Part shown: piece by piece, positions 26,901-38,900 of the stretch
How positions within the stretch are numbered: the stretch's first letter is position 1
How the letters are laid out: every line of letters starts with the position of its first letter
Origin: an uncultured Amphritea sp.
Lineage (GTDB): Bacteria > Pseudomonadota > Gammaproteobacteria > Pseudomonadales > Balneatricaceae
Assembly: GCF_937127095.1 (NCBI RefSeq)
Contig: NZ_CAKZLP010000015.1
Location: 1 to 59,532, forward strand
DNA: 59,532 nucleotides
Reading direction: 5' to 3'
Position numbers and translations under genes: made by a program
Notes under the pieces: model-generated
The model's input: only the letters and a program-made list of their open reading frames with translations
The model's database searches: none
Told to the model about the DNA's origin: nothing

Positions 26901-29900
26901 TTCGTTGTCGATGGCAGCATGGCTTCGCTGAATGTCTCTGGTGATGCCGGTGATGATAACTTCCTGATCGGCCGTGTTATCGAAACCCACTTCGTGGATG
27001 ATGGCCATGGTGAGCTGATCGAAGTGGTCAAAGGCCGCAACGGTATTACCGATGGTGTAAATAATAATAGTTTCTTCTATGGCGGAATCGGTGACGACTA
27101 TTTTGAGGTCAACCATAACATTGGCCAGTTGTCTTTATATGGTGAGGCCGATGACGATACCTTCTTCCTGAAATCTCACTTACAAAGTGGAATAGCGTCT
27201 ACCAGTACCGCCAGTGACACCGGTGGTGGCGGTATTGTGGCTGGCGCTGGCGATGAGAATAATCTTACCGCCGAAGATGAAAAAGACACCATGATTAACT
27301 ACGTGCAAAATAATCGCGTATCTATTTTTGGTGGCTCAGGTTTCGATACCCTGATTCTGTCAGGCACCCGTCTTGGCGATGAGTTTAATATCTTCACCGA
27401 TGAAAATGATAAACAGTACATTTACGGTGCAGGCCTTAAAGTCGAAGGTGTTAAGGGGATCGAACGTCTGGCCCTGCTGACCGGCGCAGGTGAAGATGTC
27501 ATCAACCTGTATGGTTTGAATGCCGATATCACCCTGTTGCTGAGTCTGGGGTCCGGCAATGACCACATCAATTATGGAGGTGCAGCTGGAACGTTTAACG
27601 TTACTTATCCTGAATCCAATGCCACCTATACGGTTGAGCAGAATATCCTTGATGACGTGCTTGATGCGCAAAATATCACTAATAATAAGGTTGTCTTCAC
27701 GAAGCTGGAAAACAGTTTTGACGCCGCCGCCTGGGAAGCCTTCTTCCAGAAATGGGTGAAGGCAGATGCCAATCCGGTGATTGACGAGGCCCACTGGCGT
27801 CTGTTTGAGGCGAACTTAACGGTTGCCTTAAAACTCTTCGCTCAGGGCGTTGAACGGGCACGCTACAACCCCGTGAATGGTGTCAGCCTGTCCAGTCTCG
27901 AAAGGAAAAACTACGGCAACTGGACGTTCAATGTTCGCCAGGACAATACCGCCGCAGTTGATGCTTACGTTCAAAATACCAACTTGCTGGAAGAGGCTTT
28001 GAACTTCGCAGGTCAGGAGTGGGGACAAAACTATCCTGATGGCGATTGGGAGGACTATTTCGCCACCGACGTTGCCCTGGAGGGTAAACCCGGTGGTCGC
28101 ACTATCGTCGCGCCTAAATTGCCCGATGAGATTGATTTTGATCTGTTCAATAGTCTCGCTGATAGCGGATCTATCAATGCGGGCAAAATTGCGCTTGATG
28201 ATGTTTTCTTCGGCACTTATTTAAACTGGGTAATAGGCCAGACGGTTACCGGCAGTATTATCCAAAGTGATGGGGTTCGTCTGGGCTCGTCTAATAGCGA
28301 CCCTGAGATTGATAATTGGGGTTACGACCCGGATCTGTATTTGCTTGATGTCTATGTGCGCAGTGTGCCTGTTTATCATCAGGCGAGTTACTGGTTCTTT
28401 GGCACGCATCACTACACCTATACCACTCCCTGGGGGGGCGTGACTGGTGTAGGCGATGAAAAATACGCTTCATATGACCGCGTTGGTGTTGCCGGATCAA
28501 CACCCGGTAAAGATATGTTCTGGGATATGATCTCGCTGTTCTACGATGTTGAGGCGAAGAAGGAAAGCGATACAACGATTAACGTCGTTCAGAATTATAG
28601 CGCCGATGAAATTACCGGCACTGCAGCGTATAAGTTTGACAATCTGCCTGAGCGTAGCGTGCTTAAAGTACTGCCCGAGAACTACGATATGTCGCGGATT
28701 GCCGGTTTAGTCCGTGTCGTGGGCGGAGCGGATACCGATACGGTTACCGTGAATGCCAGAGATACTTCAGGCCTGGACATTACTTTAGAGAAACAAGAAC
28801 TAGAAACAGTTGATTTTGACTTTAATCTCACCAAATTAGCCGAGCTGACCGACGGCACCGGCTTTACGCCGGATGATTTGAAGAGCGCTTTAGTCCGGGC
28901 GCATAAAGATACCCAGGTGGGTGTTCTCGATGATCTGCTGAACGGTGATGTCGCTGAGGCCAGCGTAACGTTGTCTAAAGACCTGCTGGTCGAGGAATTT
29001 ACAGCACTCCAGTACCTCAACCCATTGCAAACCGCTGTCACTGCGTTGGCTAATTCAAACCCAGTTGTCTCGGATACTACTTTTATCGAGCGCCTCGATG
29101 GTTTTGTGAAGCGTGGTTTGCAGTTGATGGGCGAAAACCTGATCAGCACCTATGATTTCGCTCTCGATGTATTGGATGCCTTGCTGATTGACCCCATGCT
29201 GGATGAAATACCTTCTTCTGGCCTGAAGACTGATGTTATTGCTCGACTTGAAGGTTTGAGAAGCTATCTGGATCTGTCCGGCGTACGTGAACAGCTTAAA
29301 GATGGCAGTTTGCCGGGCGGCAGAGTCTACGACATTGCCTCTGACTCCGCTCTTAGAGTGTATAAGCAGACGCAGCTGGATACATCGATTCGCTCAACGA
29401 GCTATGAGTACTCTCAGAACATCTGGGATGACGCTACCTGGGATGCGGCGTATGACTGGAATGCGTCTCTGGGCGACTATGTGGGTCGTTTAGACCCTGA
29501 CGCCGATGATGTTCAGGCACTCACCCGTAATGACAATGGCTGGGGTGATGGCCCGCAGGCTGATAGTACGGCGGGTAAAACCAACTACAACGTTGTGCGT
29601 GAGATTGATACCCGTGAGATTCTGGCGATCAATTACACCGTGGGTGATACCTCGGGTGTACAGGGTGTTAATTGGGTCAGCGGTACTGTTGGTAATACCG
29701 ATGCCACCCGTGGTAAAGAGATTCTTCTTAATAATATGTATTCAGAGATCGTTGATAACCTGGATCACTCTTACTACAGCTATTCCTACTATGGTGTCGG
29801 TGCCAGTCACGAAGTCATTCTGGAAGCGGTCGCGCTGCGTCGTTTTAATCAGGATAGCGGGGCCAATGATGTTGCGGCCAGTAATACCTTAGATGACGGT

Positions 29901-32900
29901 GTTTATCTGACGGCTGATAACTGGAAAGCTTATGCTGTTGCGGTGGGTCAGAGTGCCATAGGCGATCTTGAATTTAATGATGCTAACGTCACTCTCCTGA
30001 TCGAAACCCTGGATGGTGGCCAGGCGCTGCGCACCGATGTCGAAGCCCCCTTGCTTGACGGCTTAATTATTACCCGTGATATCAATGGCCAGGCCGTGGA
30101 TCACGAGATTAATATTAATGGCGTGCAGGACGACTATGGCTTCTATTTAGCTGAGTCGGTAGAAATTATCATGACGATCAACGAAACGTTGGTGGTCACC
30201 GATGAGTTCGTGACCGGTAAAGGCGTGGTAGAGAACGTTGTATCGTTCGATACGCTGCAAGGTTTAGGGCAATACGCTGTGCGTATGGTCGGTGTTGAAG
30301 ATGTCGTTCTCAACCTGAATGCCAATGACTCTAATGACAACACTCAGGTTGTCGTTGATAACGTCGCGATCGAAAGCCTGCACCACGCAACCGACATTAC
30401 GGTTAACACCGGTGCTGGTGGCGATAAACTCTTTGTTTCAGCCGCAGGCGCGGCGAACATTGAGTTAAATACGGGAGCGGGTAATGATTTCATCACTCTG
30501 TCGGATACCGGGGCCTACGCTGAAGTTAATGCGGGGGCTGACGATGACACGATTCGGGTTAATTACAACGCCCGCGATCTGCAAACCAACCTCGATGGAA
30601 TAGGTGGTGAGCTGGTATTGCGTGGCGAAGCGGGTTCTGACTGGTATTACATTGGCCTGGCCAGTGAAGGTGAATCCGTTATCAGTATCGATGACGATGC
30701 CACTGATACCGGTTTTGACCGGGTTGCGATTCAGGGTACTGATCAGGCGGATAGCTTCCTGTTCCGTCCGGATAGTATTTTCGCCCTGCAGGTCGATGCC
30801 GAGGGGAATACCGTGGTCGGTGCGCCTGTCCAGCGTGTTAATTACAACATTGATAGCAATGACGAAATCAACGTCTATGGCCGTGCTGGGAATGACAGCT
30901 TCACTTTCGATGACACTACCGCGAAGATGTCAGTTTATGGTGATGCCGGTGACGATACTTTCCAGGTAGGGCAGGTATTCAATTCAGCCAGAAACAATGT
31001 TGAGTCTGGCCTGAAGCCGGAAGACTATTTTGATACGACCCTGGTGACGCAGGGATATATCAGTAACGGTATTAGCTACGATGCGTCGCTTAACGGTGGC
31101 ATCGGTGAGGATAGTTTTGTTGTCTATCGCAACGTTGCGTCTGTTGATCTGAACGGTGATGAAGATAACGATACTTTCCTGGTTCGCAGTTTCGTTCTGG
31201 TAGATCCTGACGATGAAAACGCCCCGGTTACCAACATCAATGGTGGTCAGGGGGCTGACTTCATCAACTACGCGATGAATGCTCCGGTGAATATACGGGG
31301 TGGTGATGGCCTGGATACCGTGACGATTCTGGGTACCGAGTTCGGCGATGATTATGTGATTACCGAGGAGGGGGTTTACGGTGCCGGTCGCTTCATCGGC
31401 TTTGAAGGGATTGAACGATTAATTATTAATGGCATGGAAGGCAACGATAACTTCTATGTTTACAGTACCAGTGAAAACCTGGATCTGAACCTGATCGGTG
31501 GCTTAGGCAGTGACACCTTTAATACCGCGGGTGGTAATGATGGCAAACCGGTTACCGTGGTTGCGGATGATCTGCAGGGCCACAGTGGCTTGCTGGAGCA
31601 CACCTTAACCACCGGTGATGCGCGCTTCCAGGCACTGACTAAAACCATCTCTGCCAATGTGATGGATGATGATGAAGCTGGCGTTATTGTTCGCCCGGTT
31701 GGTTCATCGATACGCACCTATGAAAAGGGCGCGGGCGTTGTCTTAGCCGATCGCAATAAAACCAATAATACCTATGAAGTGGTTTTAACCAGGGCACCGC
31801 AGGATGTTGTGCGGGTAACCGCGAGTGCGGTGCTGGCCACTGAACTGGAATTGAAACAGGGCGGCAAAGGTGTTGCGCTGAATGGCAGCGAAGACACCAC
31901 CACGTTGCTATTTGATCGCACCAACTGGTTTATTCCGCAGTTGGTCACCGTTACCGCTCCGGATGATGATCTGGCTGAAGGTGTGCGTAATGTGGTGATC
32001 CGCCATGCGGTTCAGGAGGGTGATACCGATCAGGATGGCGATGGATATGATCGTATTCTGGTAAGCCAGGTTTCAGCAGAAGTCGTGGATGATGATCTGA
32101 CGTCCCATAAAGTGATTGATGATAATCCTGATGTTACCGTGACCCTGATGAGCAATAATCGCTACCAGGTAGCGTTATCCCAGGCGCCAACGGCGGACGT
32201 TAAAATTGAAATTGATGCGCCTGATTCGATGGTGACGGATAAAACCGTTTTAACCTTCACTGCAGCGGACTGGGGGCCACAAATCGTCTCCTACAGTGAC
32301 GCGAATGGTGGTGAGCCGGATGGTTTGATCTCCCACTTAGTGATCACCAATGATGCCTTCTATAGCGGGCAGGTGATGGGTAGCATTGATGTGCGTTCAG
32401 TGTCCCCGACGGTCCTGATTGCTAAGAGCAGCAGTGAGCCGCTGGTGGCTGAAGCGGTCGCCTCTCTGCGTAGTGATAGCTATGAACTGATGTTAAGTCA
32501 TCAACCATCGGCTAACGTGACCATCACCATAGCGAGTGACGGGCAGTTATCAACGGGCGGTGTAACAGAGCTGACTTTCACGCCGAGCGATTGGTACAAA
32601 GCTCAGACTGTTACCTTCACCGCTATCGATGATACAGATGTTGAAGGTATTCATTATGGTCGTTTAAGCCATACAGTAACCAGTGCTGACCCGTATTACG
32701 ATGGTCTGGCTATGGGTGTGGTCGACGTCACCATTGCCGATGATGAATCTCCAACCTTGCTAATACTTCAACAGGATGGTCGCGCACAGGTGACTGAAAC
32801 CGGTGCTGAGGCGGTGTTAGGCGAAGGCATGGTGCTGGTGAACAGTACCGGCGGTTCGGCCCGGGCGAGCTTTGGGTTGGCTGAGGTGGAAGAGTTGCAA

Positions 32901-35900
32901 GGCAACGACACCGTTAAGTCGGCTCAGGATCTGAGTGCCGCGCGCTGGACTACTGCCACTGATCCAACTATTTCAAACTCTAAAGCCGCACCGCACATCA
33001 CCGTTAATGGTCGTGGCGATGGCTCGAAAGATTACTTCAAATTCACTGTTACCCAGCCGATGATTGATGCTGCGGGGGCTGCCGGGATTGATTTCTGGGC
33101 GGATGTGGATTCGGATTATGCCTATGGTGACAGCGTCTATTGGCAGAGCAAAACCAATCTGTTGAAACTGGATCAGGGGAAAACGTCGGTTCTGCCCGCT
33201 ACCTATTACAACAACAGCTACATTAATTACAAAATCACCGAAGCGGGCACCTACTTTGTTGAGGTTGAAGGCAATACCAATCGCGTCAGCCCGGTATGGG
33301 AAGGTGTGCCTGAAGGTACCGATTATAAGTTGCATCTCAGTTTGCCGCAGCAGGTTACCACGGAGTTTGATTTCACTCAGTCACCGCTGCTTGAAGTTGA
33401 AGATGAAACCGGCTTCGCTAACGGCACCGGTGGCCAGGTCATCAGTGACACTGATGGCGTCCTCGGTACGGGTGGTGACAATAAGGGCTGGTATTCGGAG
33501 CCTAACATCCTGATCGGCAACACCGAAGTGGGAGGGGCAATTAACGATTCTATGTCGCATATTACCATTGAAGGCGGTGGCTCAGATAAAACCGATAGCT
33601 ACCTCTTTGAAGTTACCGATGAGATGCTGTTCAGCCCTGCCGGGTCTGTTAATACCGGTGACTCTGACGCCGGCAGTACAGGCGGTTGGTACACCTCCGC
33701 GGGTATTAATTTCCCTGCTGCCGTTACTGTGGGTGATCGCTGGCATGTCACTGTCTCCGGTGAAATCTATGACGTGGAGGCTGCGAGCACCAGTGGTGCT
33801 GATGTTGCTACGGCACTACTGAATAAGCTGAAAGCTGCCAATACCGGGCTGGATAGCTTCTTTAGTGCCGCTAAAGGTAGTTCACCCGACGATGTCGTGA
33901 TCACCAATGCCGAGAACGGCTTTAAGTTGTCGATCACCCATGAAACGGCTTACTCTGCGGTGCAAACATCCACCGCGCTGAAGCAAACCAATCTGGTTCT
34001 GAAGGCACCTTCATTTGGCATTGCTAATGGGCAGGACTGGGTCGTCACCATCGATGGTCAGGATTACACCTTTGATAAGTCTTCCGGTGCTAATAACCTC
34101 AACACGGTGGGTGCTGGTATGGTTGGCGCTGTGAAAGCAGTGTTGGGACAGGACTATCGGATCAAGTATGACAATGCCAGTGAAACCCTGACCATTACTG
34201 ACGATGCCAGTAAGGTGATCAGCGTTAGCGTGGTCGATGATCGTGCTGTTGATGCAGGTTCTACCCAGTTAATTGAGCGTGAGTTCACCATCAATACAGG
34301 CGTTGCAAACAATCGCACCTGGTCTGTGACGGTCGATGGTCAAACGGCTGAGTACACTAGTAGTTATACCGGTACCGATACTCCGCCAACATTGGCTGAG
34401 ATCACTAATACCATCCAGGCTCAACTGGACACTAAGTTAAATGGTGACTACACCATTATCTATGCCGGTGGTACGAGTACTTCGTTTGTCGTGCAACGTA
34501 CAGACGGCAACGGTATGACTACTTCGGACGCTCGTTTCTCAGATTCAAATGACGTCGTTCAGCAAAAACTGGTTCTGGATAGTTCGCTTACGGCTGAAAA
34601 CTGGCGTGTTCTGGCAGGCTCAACAACCGTGGCCAGCAACGCCACTGCCCCAACGACCGATGCTGAACTGGATGTTGTTGGCGCAGATCTGGCCGCGCAG
34701 CTGACATCTGGCGCTTATACCGCTGATTATGTGGCAGCAGACAATACCCTGAGGATAACCCGTGATAGCGGTACCACCAGTCCGGGTCTGACCTTGAATG
34801 CCGTGGTGACTGAAAACACTGAAGCTTCTCGCAGCAGTGCCAATGTGACGGTTTACTCTCAGACTTTAACCATTGATGCCGGATACAGCCACAGCAGCAG
34901 CGATGTCTGGACCATAGCGGTTAAGGACTCTAATGATAATGACGTGGCCTACACCGGCAGTTCATTGTCGACGATTTATGGTACCGCCGGAGCAACCGGT
35001 GGATTAGCGGGTGTTGCCACAGCACTGACCAATGGACTGGCGGGCATTACGGTGACCGTCGATGCGGGCGCCTTAGTGTTTGTCGCTGATGACGAGACTA
35101 GTGTCTCAGCCAGCCTGACGATTGAAAACAATGAAGCTGTCAATCTGCCACAGGCAGATAGCCGGGATCGTTGGGATCTGTACGCACTGGATATTGATTC
35201 TGATGCCTCACCTGCCGTGGGGGATACGTGGTCGATTACAGTCAACGGCATCACTTACACCCATATCGTGAGTCAGAACGATATCGATGCCGCTGATCCG
35301 ATCAATGACATCGTTGCCGACGGTTTGATGAGCCAGCTTTATGCGGCGGGGCTGAGTGACAGTGCTACCGCAACCGGTCATCAGGTGTTGGTTAATAACA
35401 ACATCGATGATGCGCTTATTTCCAATGGGCGTAAGACTCAGGTCCAGGGCCTGTTCGATATCGATTATGGTCATGCCTATAGTGATGTCACTACGAACAT
35501 CACCAGCAGTAAATCGTTGTCATCTTCAGGTAATATCCTGACGGGGGCCACCACGACCCTGCGTGTGGTGGAAACACAAGTGACTTCCACAGAGTCTTAT
35601 GTGCCGTACATGAAAGTGTTTGACATGACATCCGGGGCCGTTAACGGCACCGAGATGACCTATGACAAAGACTTTAGCTGGTTGGCGGATAACGGCAGCA
35701 GCAGTAAGCAGGACCCTATGCTGGAATTCCTGTTTGCCAATAAAGGCACCTATCGTGTCGAAGTGGGCTATTCGGTTACCTACACCACCGATACTAACGT
35801 GCGCACGGAAGTGTCGACCTTAAAGCAATCTTTGTTTAGTAGCTCTACCAGCACGACGGTCACCTACGACAGTAAGACCTCTTCAATAAACTCTCTGGAG

Positions 35901-38900
35901 GGGATGACAGAGAACTATAAGCTGAATATCTCACTCGATGGCCATGCGACGGACAGCAACTATGTGAAAATGGATGGCATGTTACTGAAGGTAACCAGCG
36001 GAGCCAATGCCGGGAAAGTCGCGATTATTGAGAGTTATGATGCGCTGACCGATACCTATCGGTTTAAGGATGCTGCCGGTGTACTGGCTGATGCGAACTA
36101 CGCTGAATATGCCCAGCGTCACGGGGCAAACCTGGTGTCGAGTCTGAGCCTGAGTGCAGGTGATCGGTTCGAGGTCAGTTATCTGATGACTGACGTGGAT
36201 GGTTATGTCGATCAAACCTGGCAGGATGACTCCTATCAGGTGGTTCTGTCCGGTGCGCCAATGGTTCTTGACCCGGTCACCGGTTTGCTGGTGCCCGATC
36301 TGCTTACCGTTGATTTTGCCGGAATTGAAACCCGTACGTATCACAGTAACTTCGCTTTCGAGGACGGTAAAACCGCCGAGCACAACCTGGTTCAGGTTAA
36401 TCCGGGTACCTCGAGCATCACCTTTGTGGCGGGTACGCCTGGTGCGGGGCAGGTGGCCTGGGATGACATTCAGACCATTACCCTGTCAGCCGTTGATGAC
36501 AACATTATCGATGGTGGCGATGCGCAGGTATTTGCCCCCTTAGGTGAACGTCTCAATAGCATTCGCGGGCCGATCTCTATCGATGGTGGTTTGGTTGATA
36601 GTGCCGGGCAGACCCTTAATAACCCACTTTTATTACCAGAGGAGCATAACTGGTATAAAACCGAAGGAACGCTCACGTCGATTGCGAATGTGGGCGGCAA
36701 AATTGAGGTAACAGACAGCGCCGCTGAGTACTGGGATAAAGACACCTTTACCCACAAACCAGGTTTCAATCTGGACCTTGAGAACGGTCTGTTTGAACTG
36801 GTAGTGGTTGATAACGCCACCGGCGAAACCGTCACCATGGAGATTGAATCTCAAAATGGTCAGACGTTCACCTTAGTGGGGGATTGGCCAAGTGGTACTG
36901 TGCCAACGGCACGGGACTATTATATAAACCCGGTCAACATGAACACCCGGGTGACAGAAGAGACTCAGGTGGATGTGCTCAACCTGTATAACGGTGCCAG
37001 CCCTGCTGCTGAAAGCGGTACCTCAACGGCTGACAGTATTACCGGCTTTGGTATGGGTGACAGCATTAAGTTGGGTGATGAAGAGATCCCCGGTGGTATT
37101 CGTTATGCCAATATTGAAGCGCTTTCAATCGAGTTGGGTGAAGGTGTTGATGATCTGACAATAAAGTCTACTCATACAGGCAGTACGACGATTGATACCC
37201 ATGGGGGAGATGACCTGATTGCCGTTGAAACCGTCGCGGGCGCTCTGACCCTGAAAACCGGTGATGACGACGATATTATTACCGTGGGAAGCGAGCAACA
37301 GTTAGCCGATGAGATCGCAGCATTGCTGGTGGTTGATGGTGGCGCTGGCAATAATCAGTTGATTGTGAATGATTCTGGTGATGCCGATAGTAATGAAATG
37401 TTCGTTACCTACGACAGTATTACGGGATTGGATATGCCGTCACTGGCAGAGGTGCAATCGCTCTACATTCGTGCAGTTTCGGGTAATTACATGCTCGATA
37501 TCGATGGTGTGGCGATCGCCATTGCTGATCTTGAAGAAGCGACTCTGCTGACTGCACTGAAGGCTCACTTCAATGCGGGGCCTGGTCTGGTGGTGGAACG
37601 CCAGGAGATCGTTAATGGCTATACCTTCATCATCACCTTTGGTGGTGAATTGGCTGGCGAGTCTGTCCCACAGTTGCAAATTACCGATATAATGGGGCTC
37701 AACGCAGCTGTTGACGCCACCGTTGAGGTTAAAACCAGTACCCTCAGAGAGGGGGCTCTGACCGCGCAAACCGGCCGGATTCAAACACTGACTCCGGCAT
37801 CAACCGGCGCTTATCAGTTAGAAATTCTGGGCCAGTTAACCGCGTCAATTCCGGTAACCGCAACCCGGGCGGAAATCATTGAAGCGTTGCGCCCAATATT
37901 GAACCCGAATAACAAGCCTGCTGCGTTTGTAAACGACGACTTGTCAGACCAGCAGGACTACCTGCCTTACACCGACAATATTTCGGTAACCCGGGTGGGT
38001 GATGAGTGGCTGATTCAGTTCCAGGGGGCATATGCTGATGTTGAAATTACCAATGTGATCGGTGATGCGGCCTTTGAAACCCGAATGGACGGTATCAACT
38101 ATTACAACATTGGTCAGCTTGATATTAATCTGGGCAGCGGTAGCGATACCGTCAATGTGCTGTCGACGCATCAGGACACTGAAACCAGTATCAATACCTT
38201 TGCGGGTGAAGATTCAATCTACATCACCAGTGATGCTAACGGCGATTTGACCAACCAGGATACTGCTCACGGGACATTGGATGGTATTAACGGCCGATTG
38301 AATATCGATGCCGGCAGCGATGCTAACGCACTCTACATCAGTGACTTCGATGACACCGATGCGGATAACGCCACGTTAAGTGATGGCACTATCGTCGGTA
38401 TGGCTGCAGGGGATATTACCTACACGGCCACTAACGGTAACTTCAATAACGATTTGGTTGTCTGGGCCGGTAAAGGTGCAGACCAGATAGCGATTGATAG
38501 TCTCTACCTTGAAGGCGTTAGCGTCACCACGCTGTATGCTAACGAAGGTAGCGACAGCATTACGGTAACGGCAACGGATGATCTGTTGAACCCGGCTCAC
38601 GCGATATTGGCGCCACTGGGTGACAGTGAGGCCCGGCGTCTGGATATCTTCGGTAACACGGGTGAGGATGAGATTTATGCCGGCGCTGCGACGATGGCCA
38701 TCCGCGTTCACGGAAATGAGGATAATGACCTTATCTTCGGTAGCCAGGGCGATGACATACTCTATGGTAATGAAGGCGATGACCGTATCTACGCCAACGA
38801 AGGCAATGACATTGTCTACGGTAATGTCGGTCGCGATACTTTAGAAGGTAACGAGGGTAGCGATACGTTAAGAGGCGGGTCTGAAGACGATATTATCAGA

